This document shows, piece by piece, positions 15,489-23,077 of a DNA stretch of 32,599 bases. Each line of letters opens with the position of its first letter. Position 1 is the stretch's first letter. The DNA is from Giesbergeria sp. (GTDB lineage Bacteria > Pseudomonadota > Gammaproteobacteria > Burkholderiales > Burkholderiaceae_C): contig JAUYGP010000403.1 in NCBI GenBank assembly GCA_030690515.1, positions 1-32,599 of the forward strand, in the 5' to 3' direction. A program made the position numbers and the translations under genes. The notes beneath the pieces are model-generated. The model had not been told where the DNA came from. It did no database searches and worked only from the letters and a program-made list of their open reading frames with translations.

Positions 15489-16025
15489 ATGGCCGTGCAA
15501 AACCCCTTCTTTGGCAAGCGTGAACCCGAAACTTTCCAGCCTCGCCAGCCCACCATTGCGCAGGGCAGCGCCAACGGACTGAATCCTGCCGGGAACACCA
15601 GCCAGGCGTCTTCTGCGGCGGCCAGCGCCAAAGCGCCGGTCGAAAGCGTTGGCAGCAAGCTGACGGTGGGCCCCAACATCAAGCTCAAGGGCGTTGAGAT
15701 CACCGATTGCGACACCCTGGTGGTCGAGGGTACGGTCGAAGCCACCATGGATTCGCGCGTGATCCAGATCTCGGAGCAGGGCGCCTTTCGGGGTTCGGCC
15801 GATATTGATATCGCCGAAATCCGGGGCGACTTCAACGGCACGCTCACGGTACGGCAGAAGCTGGTGATTTTCAGTACCGGCAAGGTGAGCGGCAAGATCC
15901 GCTATGGCAAGCTGGTGATCGAGGAAGGTGGCCAGATCTCGGGCGAAATCGATGTGGGCACTGCGAGCAGCGCGCCGCGCAGCACGGGCGCGCGCAGCCC
16001 CGAGGCGGTTGCCATCGCCGCCTGA
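15489..16025 (+). CDS. Bactofilin
   Basis: A 178-residue bactofilin (PF04519/DUF583). A disordered Pro/Gln/Ala-rich N-terminal tail (1-55) begins MAVQNPFFGKREPE. The core (about 57-155) is a right-handed beta-helix, visible as regularly spaced short strands: LTVGPNIKLKGVEI, CDTLVVEGTVEATM, RVIQISEQGAFRGSADIDIA, EIRGDFNGTLTVRQKLVI, STGKVSGKIRYGKLVIEEGG. Bactofilins form membrane-associated polymers that place cell-wall enzymes or chromosome-segregation factors. The start at 15489 follows AGGAG at 15479-15483; an ATG at 15465 is in frame but upstream of that site. No peptidoglycan peptidase gene, the common partner, is beside it. It lies between acyl-CoA genes without an obvious functional link. 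Confidence 0.92.
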   Translation: MAVQNPFFGKREPETFQPRQPTIAQGSANGLNPAGNTSQASSAAASAKAPVESVGSKLTVGPNIKLKGVEITDCDTLVVEGTVEATMDSRVIQISEQGAFRGSADIDIAEIRGDFNGTLTVRQKLVIFSTGKVSGKIRYGKLVIEEGGQISGEIDVGTASSAPRSTGARSPEAVAIAA

Positions 16026-16036
16026 CCCGCATCCCT

Positions 16037-16052
16037 GCGGTGGATGCACCGC
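16037..16052 (+). terminator. Hairpin after the bactofilin gene (weak terminator candidate)
   Basis: GCGGTG (16037-16042) and CACCGC (16047-16052) form a 6-base stem with a GATG loop, 11 bases after the bactofilin stop. Only a short T-poor stretch follows, so termination is uncertain. Confidence 0.3.
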
Positions 16053-16069
16053 CGCAGAATCATTTCACA

Positions 16070-16081
16070 AAGCATTTGCTT
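16070..16081. promoter_or_regulatory. Candidate operator of the second TetR regulator
   Basis: AAGCA-TT-TGCTT is an inverted repeat 34 bases upstream of the TetR start at 16116. AAGC/GCTT-type palindromes are common TetR-family operators. It lies where a promoter for the gene would be expected. Autoregulation is inference. Confidence 0.45.
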
Positions 16082-16115
16082 GCTGAAATAACCAATCCCG
16101 GCTATCGTGCCGGGC

Positions 16116-16790
16116 ATGTCCGCCCAACCCCTTGATCCCTCGTCCGGGCCCGCTGCGGTGCCTGATATGCCCGTGGCGGCACGGCCCCGGGGGCGGCCCC
16201 GCAAGACTCTGGACGAGCGCGACGAAGGCAACCGCCGCCAGCTCATCATTGACGGCGCGGCGCGGCTGTTTCGTGCCCAGGGCTTTGATGCGGCCAGTAC
16301 ACGCGACATTGCTGCTGCGGCAGGCATGCGCAGCGGCTCGCCCTTCTACCATTTTGAAAGCAAGAACGCGCTGCTCTACGCCGTGATGGAAGAGGGCATG
16401 CAGCGCGCCGTGCGCAGCCAGGCGCAAGCCCTTTTGGGGCTGGGCGATGCCCCACCGCGCGCGCGCCTTGCGGCCCTGGTGCGCCACCATTGTGAAATCT
16501 TGCTCGGCCCAGCAGGTGACTTTGTGCCGGTCATGCTGTACGAGTGGCGTTCGCTCACTCCCGTCCAGCGCGAGGCCATTGCGCAAATCAAGACCGTGTA
16601 CGAAGCCCCCTGGATGCCCGTGCTGCACGCCCTGCACGACGCAGGTGCGTTGCGCACAGAACCCGGCCTGGCCCGGTTGTTCATTTTTGGGGCACTCAAC
16701 TGGGCGGTGCAGTGGTACCGCCCCGAGGGGCGCCTGTCGCTTGATGCCCTGGCCGCCCATGCCTTGCAGATGTTTCTGACCCCTGAGTGA
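16116..16790 (+). CDS. TetR-family regulator
   Basis: A 224-residue regulator. The N-terminal 30 residues are Pro/Arg-rich (MPVAARPRGRPRKTLDERD around 15-35). The helix-turn-helix is FDAASTRDIAAAAGMRSGSP followed by FYHFESKNALLYAVMEEGM, the standard TetR recognition helix and the start of the core. The C-terminal half is a helical ligand domain. The ATG at 16116 is preferred to a GTG at 16107. A crotonase gene follows 62 bases downstream on the same strand, so this regulator probably controls that gene and itself through the AAGCA/TGCTT palindrome upstream. The effector is unknown. Confidence 0.85.
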   Translation: MSAQPLDPSSGPAAVPDMPVAARPRGRPRKTLDERDEGNRRQLIIDGAARLFRAQGFDAASTRDIAAAAGMRSGSPFYHFESKNALLYAVMEEGMQRAVRSQAQALLGLGDAPPRARLAALVRHHCEILLGPAGDFVPVMLYEWRSLTPVQREAIAQIKTVYEAPWMPVLHALHDAGALRTEPGLARLFIFGALNWAVQWYRPEGRLSLDALAAHALQMFLTPE

Positions 16791-16852
16791 CGCAAGCCGC
16801 GCCGTCTTGCGCCCGTAGCTGCCCACCCAACCCCAACCCTTTCGGAGACCCC

Positions 16853-17626
16853 ATGGACGTTCACTTCACCGCCAACATCCAGCACAAGGTGCTGCACCTG
16901 CGCTTTGGCCAAGCCGGGGTGCGCAACCTGATGGACGACCAATGGTTCGATACGCTCGAAGGCCATCTGGCTGAAGCCGACCTCAACCCCGAAGTGCGCG
17001 TGGTGCTGCTCAGTGCTGAGGGCGATGCATTTTGCTCGGGTGCCAACCTCAAGGGCATACAGCCGAGCTTGTTGACCGACGACTACGCGCAGTCGGCGCT
17101 GGCGCGTTTGCTGCGGCGCCTGACGACGTTTGAAAAACCATTGGTGGCTGCGGTGCACGGCTTGGCCATCGGTGGCGGCACCACCTTGCTGCTGCACTGT
17201 GATTTTGTCTACGCTGCCGAGGGCACGCGCTTTCAGATGCCGTTCACCAAGCTGGGCCTGGTGCCCGAGTTCGGCTCCAGCTACTTGATACCCTTGAACG
17301 CAGGCATGCGGCTGGCCAGCGAACTGGTGCTGCTGGGTGAACCTTTCGATGCCGCAACAGCGCTCAGAGCCGGTCTGGTGACCTCTGTGGAGCCCGTCGA
17401 CGGTTTGATGGAGCGTGCCCAGCGCACCGCCGACACGCTGGCGCAGATGGCCCCCGGCCCCCTGCGGCGTAGTAAAAACCTGCTGCGCCAGGGTCACCAG
17501 GCGGCACTGGAGGCTACGCTGGAGCGCGAAGGCCAGGCGCTGCAGGAGAGCCTGCGCTCCCCCGAGCTGGCCGAGGCGGTCTCGGCCTTTCTGGCCAAGC
17601 GCGCGCCCGATTTCTCCCGCTTCTGA
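16853..17626 (+). CDS. Crotonase-family protein, second enoyl-CoA isomerase-like paralogue
   Basis: A 257-residue crotonase-fold protein, clearly related to the one at 13892. It shows FCSGANLKGIQ (60-70) and GLAIGGGTTLLLHCDFVYAA (103-122). As in its paralogue both hydratase glutamates are replaced (T111 and F131), while E139 sits in KLGLVPEFGSS, the isomerase-like position. The start at 16853 has GGAG at 16845-16848; a GTG further upstream in frame (16787) would overlap the TetR gene and is rejected. The stop lies 2 bases from the stop of the convergent thioesterase gene, leaving no room for a separate terminator. Substrate unknown; an unsaturated or aromatic acyl-CoA is plausible. Confidence 0.87.
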   Translation: MDVHFTANIQHKVLHLRFGQAGVRNLMDDQWFDTLEGHLAEADLNPEVRVVLLSAEGDAFCSGANLKGIQPSLLTDDYAQSALARLLRRLTTFEKPLVAAVHGLAIGGGTTLLLHCDFVYAAEGTRFQMPFTKLGLVPEFGSSYLIPLNAGMRLASELVLLGEPFDAATALRAGLVTSVEPVDGLMERAQRTADTLAQMAPGPLRRSKNLLRQGHQAALEATLEREGQALQESLRSPELAEAVSAFLAKRAPDFSRF

Positions 17627-17628
17627 AA

Positions 17629-18039
17629 TCAGCGCACGGGCAAGGGGCGTGGTCGACCTTCTGAGTCGATGGCCACGTAGGTCAACAGCGCTTCGGTCAC
17701 CTTGACATAGTTGCCCTGCTCGGAAAAGCGCTCGGCGTACACCTCTACACCCACCGTGATCGAGGTGCGGCCCACGCGCTTGACGCTGGAGAAGAACGAC
17801 AGGATGTCGCCCACGCGCACGGGGTGCTTGAAAACGAATTCGTTCACCGCCACGGTGGCCATGCGGCCCTGCACGTGGCGCGCGGGCAGCACTGAACCCG
17901 CCAAATCCACCTGGGCCATGACCCAGCCGCCGAAGATATCGCCGTTGCCATTGGTGTCGGCCGGCATGGGAATGACCTTGAGCACCAGCTCTTTGTCGGT
18001 GGGCAAGGTGGCGGAGGTGCGGCTGGGGGCTTCGGACAT
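17629..18039 (-). CDS. Acyl-CoA thioesterase, YciA type
   Basis: A 136-residue hotdog thioesterase of the YciA/BACH family. The signature DTNGNGDIFGGWVMAQVDLA (residues about 29-48) contains the catalytic N-x-x-G-D-I-F-G-G-W and the aspartate at the start of the helix. It is followed by FVFKHPVRVGDILSFFSSVK and RTSITVGVEVYAE. YciA enzymes hydrolyse a wide range of acyl-CoAs, are hexameric and can be inhibited by CoA. The start at 18039 (MSEAPSRTSA) is preferred over an upstream TTG. The gene is divergent from the ATM1-type exporter with only 41 bases between the starts and converges on the crotonase gene. Confidence 0.9.
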   Translation of the reverse strand: MSEAPSRTSATLPTDKELVLKVIPMPADTNGNGDIFGGWVMAQVDLAGSVLPARHVQGRMATVAVNEFVFKHPVRVGDILSFFSSVKRVGRTSITVGVEVYAERFSEQGNYVKVTEALLTYVAIDSEGRPRPLPVR

Positions 18040-18080
18040 GGGCACAATCTCGGTAGAAGTAACCAACGGAATTGTCCCTC

Positions 18081-19904
18081 ATGCGCCACCGCGGCGAATC
18101 GTCCCCCCCCCCAACCCCTGGCGCCACGGCGCGCACACGCTCTGACTGGGCCACGCTGGGTCGCCTGTTGCCCTATTTGTGGCAGTACAAGTGGCGTGTG
18201 CTGGCCGCACTCGCCTTTATGGTGGGAGCCAAGCTGGCCAATGTCGGCGTGCCACTGCTGCTCAAAAAGTTGGTCGATGCGATGGCGGTGCCGCCCGGCG
18301 CCGTGACCGCGCTGCTGGTGGTGCCCGTCGCGTTGCTCCTGGGCTACGGCGCCTTGCGCTGGACGACGTCGCTGTTCACCGAGCTGCGCGAACTGGTATT
18401 TGCCAAGGCCACGCAGGGCGCCGCGCGCAGCATCGCACTAAACACCTTCCGGCATTTGCATGCGCTCAGCCTGCGCTTTCACCTGGAGCGCCAGACGGGT
18501 GGCATGACGCGCGACATTGAGCGCGGCGTGCGCGGTATCGAGTCGCTGATCTCGTTCGCCCTGTTTAACATCGTTGCCACGCTGGTCGAGGTGGTGCTGG
18601 TGCTCTCCATCCTGGGTTCGCGCTTCGACATGTGGTTCGTCTGGATCACGCTCGGCGCGCTGGTGGTGTACATCACGTTCACGGTGGTCGTTACCGAGTG
18701 GCGCACCAAGTTCCGGCGTGAGGCCAACGCGCTGGATTCTGCAGCGCACACCAAAGCCGTCGATTCTTTGTTGAACTATGAAACCGTCAAATACTTCAAC
18801 AACGAAGAGTTTGAGGTACGCCGCTACGACGAAAGCCTGGAAGGCCTGCGCCGTGTGCGGCTCAAGAGCCAGAGCACGCTGTCCATGCTCAACAGCGGGC
18901 AGCAGGCCATCATTGCCACCGCACTGGTGGCCATGCTGTGGCGCGCCACACAGGGCGTGGCCGATGGCCGCATGACGCTGGGCGACCTGGTCATGGTCAA
19001 CGCCTTCATGATCCAGATCTACATCCCGCTGAACTTCTTTGGCGTGATCTACCGCGAGATCAAGCAGAACCTCACCGACCTGGACAAGATGTTTACGCTG
19101 ATGGACCGTGAGCGCGAGGTGGCCGATGCACCGGGCGCAGAGCCGCTCCACATCGCCGCTGGCACCAGCCCGGCGGTGCGTTTTGAAGACGTGCACTTTG
19201 CCTATGAACCTGACCGCCCCATTCTGCGCGGCGTGAGCTTTGAGATACCGGCAGGCAAAACGGTGGCTGTGGTGGGGCCGTCGGGTGCGGGCAAATCCAC
19301 GCTGGCGCGGCTGCTGTTTCGTTTCTACGACATTCAGCAAGGCCACATCAGCCTGGCCGGGCAGGACATGCGCGACGTCACGCAGGCCAGCGTGCGCCAA
19401 GCAATCGGCATCGTGCCGCAGGACACCGTGCTGTTCAACGACACCGTGGCCTACAACATCGCTTATGGGCGCCCCGGCGCCACCCAGCAGGAAGTCGAGC
19501 AGGCCGCGCGCGCTGCGCACATCCACAACTTCATAGCGTCCACGCCCAAGGGTTACGACACCATGGTGGGCGAGCGTGGCCTTAAGCTCTCGGGCGGAGA
19601 GAAGCAGCGCGTGGCCATCGCCCGCACCTTGCTCAAGAACCCGCCCATCCTGGTGTTCGACGAGGCCACCTCCGCCCTCGATTCAGCCAACGAGCGCGCC
19701 ATTCAGGCCGAACTGCGCGGCGTGGCCCGCGGCAAGACCACGTTGGTGATTGCGCACCGCCTCTCCACCGTGGTGGACGCGCACGAAATTCTGGTCATGG
19801 AAGCCGGCCAGATCATCGAGCGCGGCACGCACGCGCAGTTGCAGGCTGCAGACGGGCGTTATGCGCGCATGTGGGCGATGCAGCAGTCTGGCGATGCGGT
19901 TTGA
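18081..19904 (+). CDS. ABC exporter, ATM1 / heavy-metal type, fused permease-ATPase
   Basis: A 607-residue half-transporter. The N-terminal part has six predicted membrane helices (first at about residues 36-55) with intracellular loops such as LRFHLERQTGGMTRDIERG and DSLLNYETVKYFNNEEFEV, both conserved in the mitochondrial ATM1/bacterial ATM1 group that exports glutathione-linked sulfur or metal compounds. The ATPase part has Walker A GPSGAGKST (399-407), signature LSGGEKQ (503-509), Walker B ILVFDEATSALD and the H-loop IAHRLST. It would act as a homodimer in the inner membrane. The start at 18081 is the first ATG; a TTG three codons earlier is possible. Followed by a repeat and a terminator, so it is a single-gene unit. 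Confidence 0.92.
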   Translation: MRHRGESSPPPTPGATARTRSDWATLGRLLPYLWQYKWRVLAALAFMVGAKLANVGVPLLLKKLVDAMAVPPGAVTALLVVPVALLLGYGALRWTTSLFTELRELVFAKATQGAARSIALNTFRHLHALSLRFHLERQTGGMTRDIERGVRGIESLISFALFNIVATLVEVVLVLSILGSRFDMWFVWITLGALVVYITFTVVVTEWRTKFRREANALDSAAHTKAVDSLLNYETVKYFNNEEFEVRRYDESLEGLRRVRLKSQSTLSMLNSGQQAIIATALVAMLWRATQGVADGRMTLGDLVMVNAFMIQIYIPLNFFGVIYREIKQNLTDLDKMFTLMDREREVADAPGAEPLHIAAGTSPAVRFEDVHFAYEPDRPILRGVSFEIPAGKTVAVVGPSGAGKSTLARLLFRFYDIQQGHISLAGQDMRDVTQASVRQAIGIVPQDTVLFNDTVAYNIAYGRPGATQQEVEQAARAAHIHNFIASTPKGYDTMVGERGLKLSGGEKQRVAIARTLLKNPPILVFDEATSALDSANERAIQAELRGVARGKTTLVIAHRLSTVVDAHEILVMEAGQIIERGTHAQLQAADGRYARMWAMQQSGDAV

Positions 19905-19910
19905 GTGTTT

Positions 19911-19963
19911 TTTGGCTCTGGCGCTTTCTGGGCAAGCGCAAGCAGCTATCAAATACGGAGTGA
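19911..19963 (+). repeat. Dispersed ~60-bp repeat, copy D (intergenic)
   Basis: The stretch GGCTCTGGCGCTTTCTGGGC continues AAGCGCAAGCAGCTATCAAA and TACGGAGTG. A perfect stem GCGCTT (19921-19926) / AAGCGC (19934-19939) encloses a 7-base loop. It shares the AGCAGCTAT-x-AAA-xx-GGAG end with copies A and B. It lies between the convergent exporter and TRAP genes, next to the terminator. Confidence 0.8.
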
Positions 19964-19965
19964 AA

Positions 19966-19990
19966 CAAAAAACCCCGCGACAGCGGGGTT
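19966..19990 (-). terminator. Intrinsic terminator for the TRAP operon
   Basis: AACCCCGC (19971-19978) and GCGGGGTT (19983-19990) form an 8-base GC-rich stem with a GACA loop. On the minus strand it is followed by TTTTTTG, giving a classical rho-independent terminator 25 bases after the dctP stop. On the plus strand the T-run is only two bases, so it mainly serves the minus-strand operon. Confidence 0.88.
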
Positions 19991-20015
19991 GATGGATTGC
20001 GCCGCAGGGTACTTG

Positions 20016-21050
20016 TTACTTGCGCGCAGCAATCGCTTTCTCGGCCATGTTCACCAGGTCGGTGCCCACCTGACTCTTCCACTTGTCGTACACCGGGCGG
20101 GTGGCCTTGACGAAGGCCTCGCGCTCGGCAGGCGTGAGCTGGGTGACCGTCACGCCCAGACCTTCAATCTGCTTGAGCAAGGGCTTGTCGGCCTCGATCA
20201 CGCCCTTGCGGGCAATGGCGATTTCTTCCTTGCCGGCTTCAATGGCAGCCTGGCGCACGATTTCGCGGTCGGCAGGGGTCCAGGAGTTCCAGATGTCCTT
20301 GTTCACCACGTAGATCAGTGGATCGGCAATGTAGCCCCACAGCGTGAGGTACTTTTGCGCCACGCTGTGCAGCTTGGCGGCGGTGAAGATGGCCAGGGGG
20401 TTCTCCTGGCCGTCCACGGCGCCGCTGGCCATGGCGGGTTGGGCGTCGGCCCAGCTCATCTGCGTGGGGTTGGCACCCAGGGCACTGAAGGTGTCGAGGA
20501 ACAGTGGTGAGCCAACCACGCGAATCTTCATGCCCTTGAGGTCCGCCGGGGTCTTGATGGGGCGCTTGGAGTTGGAGATCTCGCGGTAGCCGTTCTCGCC
20601 CCAGGCGAGCGGCATCACCCCGGCCTTGTCCAGCGTCTTGAACAGGCTTTTGCCCACATCGCCCTGCGTGAGCGCATCGATAGCGGCGTAGTCGGGCATT
20701 AGGAAGGGCAGCGAGAACAGGTTGAGCTGCTTGACCTGGGGCGACCAGTTGATGGTCGAGCCCACGGCCATGTCGATCACACCCTGGCGCAGGGCTGAAA
20801 ACTCGCGCGTCTGGTCGCCCTGGATCAGCGAAACACCGGGGTAGAGCTTGATGTTGATGCGGCCGTTGGTGCGCTCACGCACTTTGTTAGCCCACAACTC
20901 GCCGCCTTTGCCCCACGGAAAGGCTGTGCCCAGCACCAGCGACATGCGGTATTCGCTCTTGTAGGCGGTTTGCGCCAAGGCAGCGGGGCTGCTGAAAGCC
21001 AGTGCGGCGGCAGTGGCCACGGCCGAGGTAAGGAAAGCGCGCAGTTTCAT
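20016..21050 (-). CDS. TRAP transporter substrate-binding protein, DctP family
   Basis: A 344-residue periplasmic binding protein. The first 26 residues are a signal peptide (MKLRAFLTSAVATAAALAFS to ALA, then QTAYK). The mature protein has the DctP layout: FPWGKGGELWANKVRERTNG, FSALRQGVIDMAVGST, LKGMKIRVVGSPLFLDTFSA (about 165-184), which carries the conserved Arg that binds a substrate carboxylate, and AQPAMASGAVDGQENPL. It captures an organic acid and hands it to the membrane complex driven by the sodium or proton gradient. It is the last gene of the dctQ-dctM-dctP operon, 23 bases after dctM. The ligand (C4-dicarboxylate or another carboxylate) cannot be fixed from the sequence. Confidence 0.92.
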   Translation of the reverse strand: MKLRAFLTSAVATAAALAFSSPAALAQTAYKSEYRMSLVLGTAFPWGKGGELWANKVRERTNGRINIKLYPGVSLIQGDQTREFSALRQGVIDMAVGSTINWSPQVKQLNLFSLPFLMPDYAAIDALTQGDVGKSLFKTLDKAGVMPLAWGENGYREISNSKRPIKTPADLKGMKIRVVGSPLFLDTFSALGANPTQMSWADAQPAMASGAVDGQENPLAIFTAAKLHSVAQKYLTLWGYIADPLIYVVNKDIWNSWTPADREIVRQAAIEAGKEEIAIARKGVIEADKPLLKQIEGLGVTVTQLTPAEREAFVKATRPVYDKWKSQVGTDLVNMAEKAIAARK

Positions 21051-21073
21051 GGTTTTAGTCTCCTTGTGAAAAA

Positions 21074-22372
21074 TCAGTAGCCCAGATAGCCTGGCAGCCA
21101 CAGGGCGAGCTGCGGCCAGAGAATCACGCCCAGCATGGCGATGCACATTGCGCCCACCAGCCAGAGCACCCAGCGCGTCGTGTCTTCCATGCGCACGCCC
21201 GCAATGCGGCTGGAGACCATCAGGTTCACTGCCATGGGCGGCGTGAACTGGCCAATCGCAACGTTCAGCGTGAGGATGACGCCAAACCACACCGGGTCCC
21301 ACTGGTAGTGGCGCAGGATGGGCATCATCAGCGGCACGAAGATCAGGAAGATGGAGATGCCGTCAAGGAACATGCCCAGCACGATCAGCATCAGGATGAG
21401 CAGTGCCAGCACGGTGCCTTCGCCCAGGCCAGAGTGCACGATGGCATCGGTGATGGGGTCGATCACGCCCAATGTCGAAAGCGAAAACGCAAAGATGGCT
21501 GCGAGCGATACCACCAGCAGGATCACGGCAGAAAGCTCGCCCGATTCGCGCAAAATCTCGAACAGGTCGCGCACGCGGATGGTGCGGTGAATGACCATAC
21601 CGACGAACAAGCCGTAAAACACCGCCACCACTGCGGCTTCGGTCGGGGTGAACCAGCCCGCACGCATGCCGCCCAGGATCACCACCGGCGCCGCCAGACC
21701 CCACGCGGCGTCGCGCAGGCTGCGCCAAAAGGGTGGGCGCGGTAGGGCCGCTTCAAGCTGCCCCATGCGGTGGCGCCGCGCGAGCCACACCGTGGGAATC
21801 GCTAGCGCCAAGCCCGCCAGCATGCCCGGCACCATGCCGGCAGCAAACAGCGCCGGGACCGAGGCCCCCGGTACGAGTACCGAATAGACGATGAAGGCGA
21901 CCGATGGGGGAATCAGGATGTCGGTAGACGCGGCCGCGGCCACCACGCTGGCCGAGTACGCTGGGGGGTAGCCTGCGCGTTGCATGGCCAGCAGCATCAC
22001 GCCGCCAATGGCCGCCGCCGTCGCCGGGCCAGAGCCCGAAATTCCTCCCATGAACATGGCCACACCAATGGCGACCAGCGGCAGCATGCCGGGGCCGCGG
22101 CCCACCAAAGCCACCGCCAGGTTCACCAATCGCAGCGCCACGCCCGAGCGGTCGAAGATCGAGCCCACGAGTACGAACATCGGAATGGCCAGCAAAGGGT
22201 ATTTGCCCAGACCGGCGTAAAAGTTTTGTGGCACGGCCAGTAAACCAAACCACTGTGAATCGGCGTTGGCCACCGCAATGGCAGCGGTGCCCGCCAGACC
22301 CAGTGCGGCGCCGATCGGCACGCCCGCCAGCATCAGCACGGCAAAGGCCACGAACAGCAAGGTCGCCGTCAT
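21074..22372 (-). CDS. TRAP transporter large permease, DctM family
   Basis: A 432-residue membrane protein with about 12 hydrophobic segments. Diagnostic stretches are AVLMLAGVPIGAALGLAG near the N terminus, PMFVLVGSIFDRSGVA, GGISGSGPATAAAIGGVML, ILIPPSVAFIVYSVLV and, near the C terminus, NVAIGQFTPPMAVNLMVSSR. These are hallmarks of the TRAP large subunit, which carries the ion-coupled transport path. The start at 22372 makes the ATGA overlap with the stop of dctQ, so translation is coupled; the longer frame upstream lies inside dctQ. It works with the dctQ product as an inner-membrane complex fed by the DctP protein. Confidence 0.93.
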   Translation of the reverse strand: MTATLLFVAFAVLMLAGVPIGAALGLAGTAAIAVANADSQWFGLLAVPQNFYAGLGKYPLLAIPMFVLVGSIFDRSGVALRLVNLAVALVGRGPGMLPLVAIGVAMFMGGISGSGPATAAAIGGVMLLAMQRAGYPPAYSASVVAAAASTDILIPPSVAFIVYSVLVPGASVPALFAAGMVPGMLAGLALAIPTVWLARRHRMGQLEAALPRPPFWRSLRDAAWGLAAPVVILGGMRAGWFTPTEAAVVAVFYGLFVGMVIHRTIRVRDLFEILRESGELSAVILLVVSLAAIFAFSLSTLGVIDPITDAIVHSGLGEGTVLALLILMLIVLGMFLDGISIFLIFVPLMMPILRHYQWDPVWFGVILTLNVAIGQFTPPMAVNLMVSSRIAGVRMEDTTRWVLWLVGAMCIAMLGVILWPQLALWLPGYLGY

Positions 22373-22914
22373 GCCCCGGGTTCCTGGTGGGTTTTGCGCC
22401 CGCTGCGCACGTAGTGGCCCAGCGCCCGCACAGCGATGAGCGCGGAGAGCACCGGCAACCAGACGGAATACCACCACTGCGGTACGCCAATGCCGGGTGA
22501 GGTCTCTTCAAAACGATAGTCGTCCCACACCAGGCGCACACTGAGCACGGCCATGATGGCAAACAGCAGCGCCACCATCAGGGCCCCCAGCTGGGCCAGC
22601 CGCTGGCGGCGCTTCAATGAGCCGCTCTCGGCAAAGTACTCAATGCGGATATGGCGGTCGCGCGCCACGGCGGCCGAGCCACCCACCATGGCCAGCACGA
22701 TCATCAGAAAGACCGAGATTTCCTCGGTCCAGGCAAAGGACGAATTGGTGAAATAGCGCACCAGCACGTTGGCAAAAGTGATGAGAGCCAGGGCGCCCAT
22801 CACGATCACGGTGAGCCAGTCTTCCAGGCCCAGCAGGCGGGCTTGGACGGGGGCCACGGAAGGGCTCGAAGGCGTCGCCGGGCTCTTGGGCGCGGCTGGG
22901 GGAGGGGTAGACAT
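22369..22914 (-). CDS. TRAP transporter small permease, DctQ family
   Basis: A 181-residue membrane protein with four helices (about residues 32-50, 66-86, 108-126 and 147-165). After a Pro/Ser-rich cytoplasmic tail comes LEDWLTVIVMGALALITFAN and then RYFTNSSFAWTEEISVFLMI, the conserved DctQ pattern with W-T-E-E. ARDRHIRIEYF is also typical. It is the first gene of the operon and is followed with a 4-base overlap by dctM. Its start is 163 bases from that of the divergent LysR gene, so the shared region probably holds both promoters. Confidence 0.92.
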   Translation of the reverse strand: MSTPPPAAPKSPATPSSPSVAPVQARLLGLEDWLTVIVMGALALITFANVLVRYFTNSSFAWTEEISVFLMIVLAMVGGSAAVARDRHIRIEYFAESGSLKRRQRLAQLGALMVALLFAIMAVLSVRLVWDDYRFEETSPGIGVPQWWYSVWLPVLSALIAVRALGHYVRSGRKTHQEPGA

Positions 22915-22987
22915 GGATGCAGGTTGCGTGGCAGGTTCTGTGGCACGGCGGGCAAGGCCGCACGCCTGCGCAAGGCAGGCATATCGT

Positions 22988-23013
22988 TACATTATGCGGT
23001 GAATTGCTATGTA
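22988..23013. promoter_or_regulatory. Candidate LysR binding region between dctQ and the LysR gene
   Basis: TACAT (22988-22992) and ATGTA (23009-23013) form an inverted repeat with a 16-base spacer in an AT-richer part of the 163-base divergent region. LysR proteins often bind such interrupted palindromes between their own gene and a divergent target. A GC-rich palindrome GCCTGCGCAGGC (23041 region) lies nearer the LysR start. No match to a known site is claimed. Confidence 0.3.
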
Positions 23014-23077
23014 GGCGCAGTATCAAGGCGTGCACAAACCGCCTGCGCAGGCGCCTGCGCGCGCAGATAATGCGCCG

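Noticed and set aside
16376..18154. 592-residue minus-strand open frame over the TetR and crotonase genes
   Set aside because: It covers the antisense of two conserved genes and a wrong frame of the YciA gene; no domain is visible.
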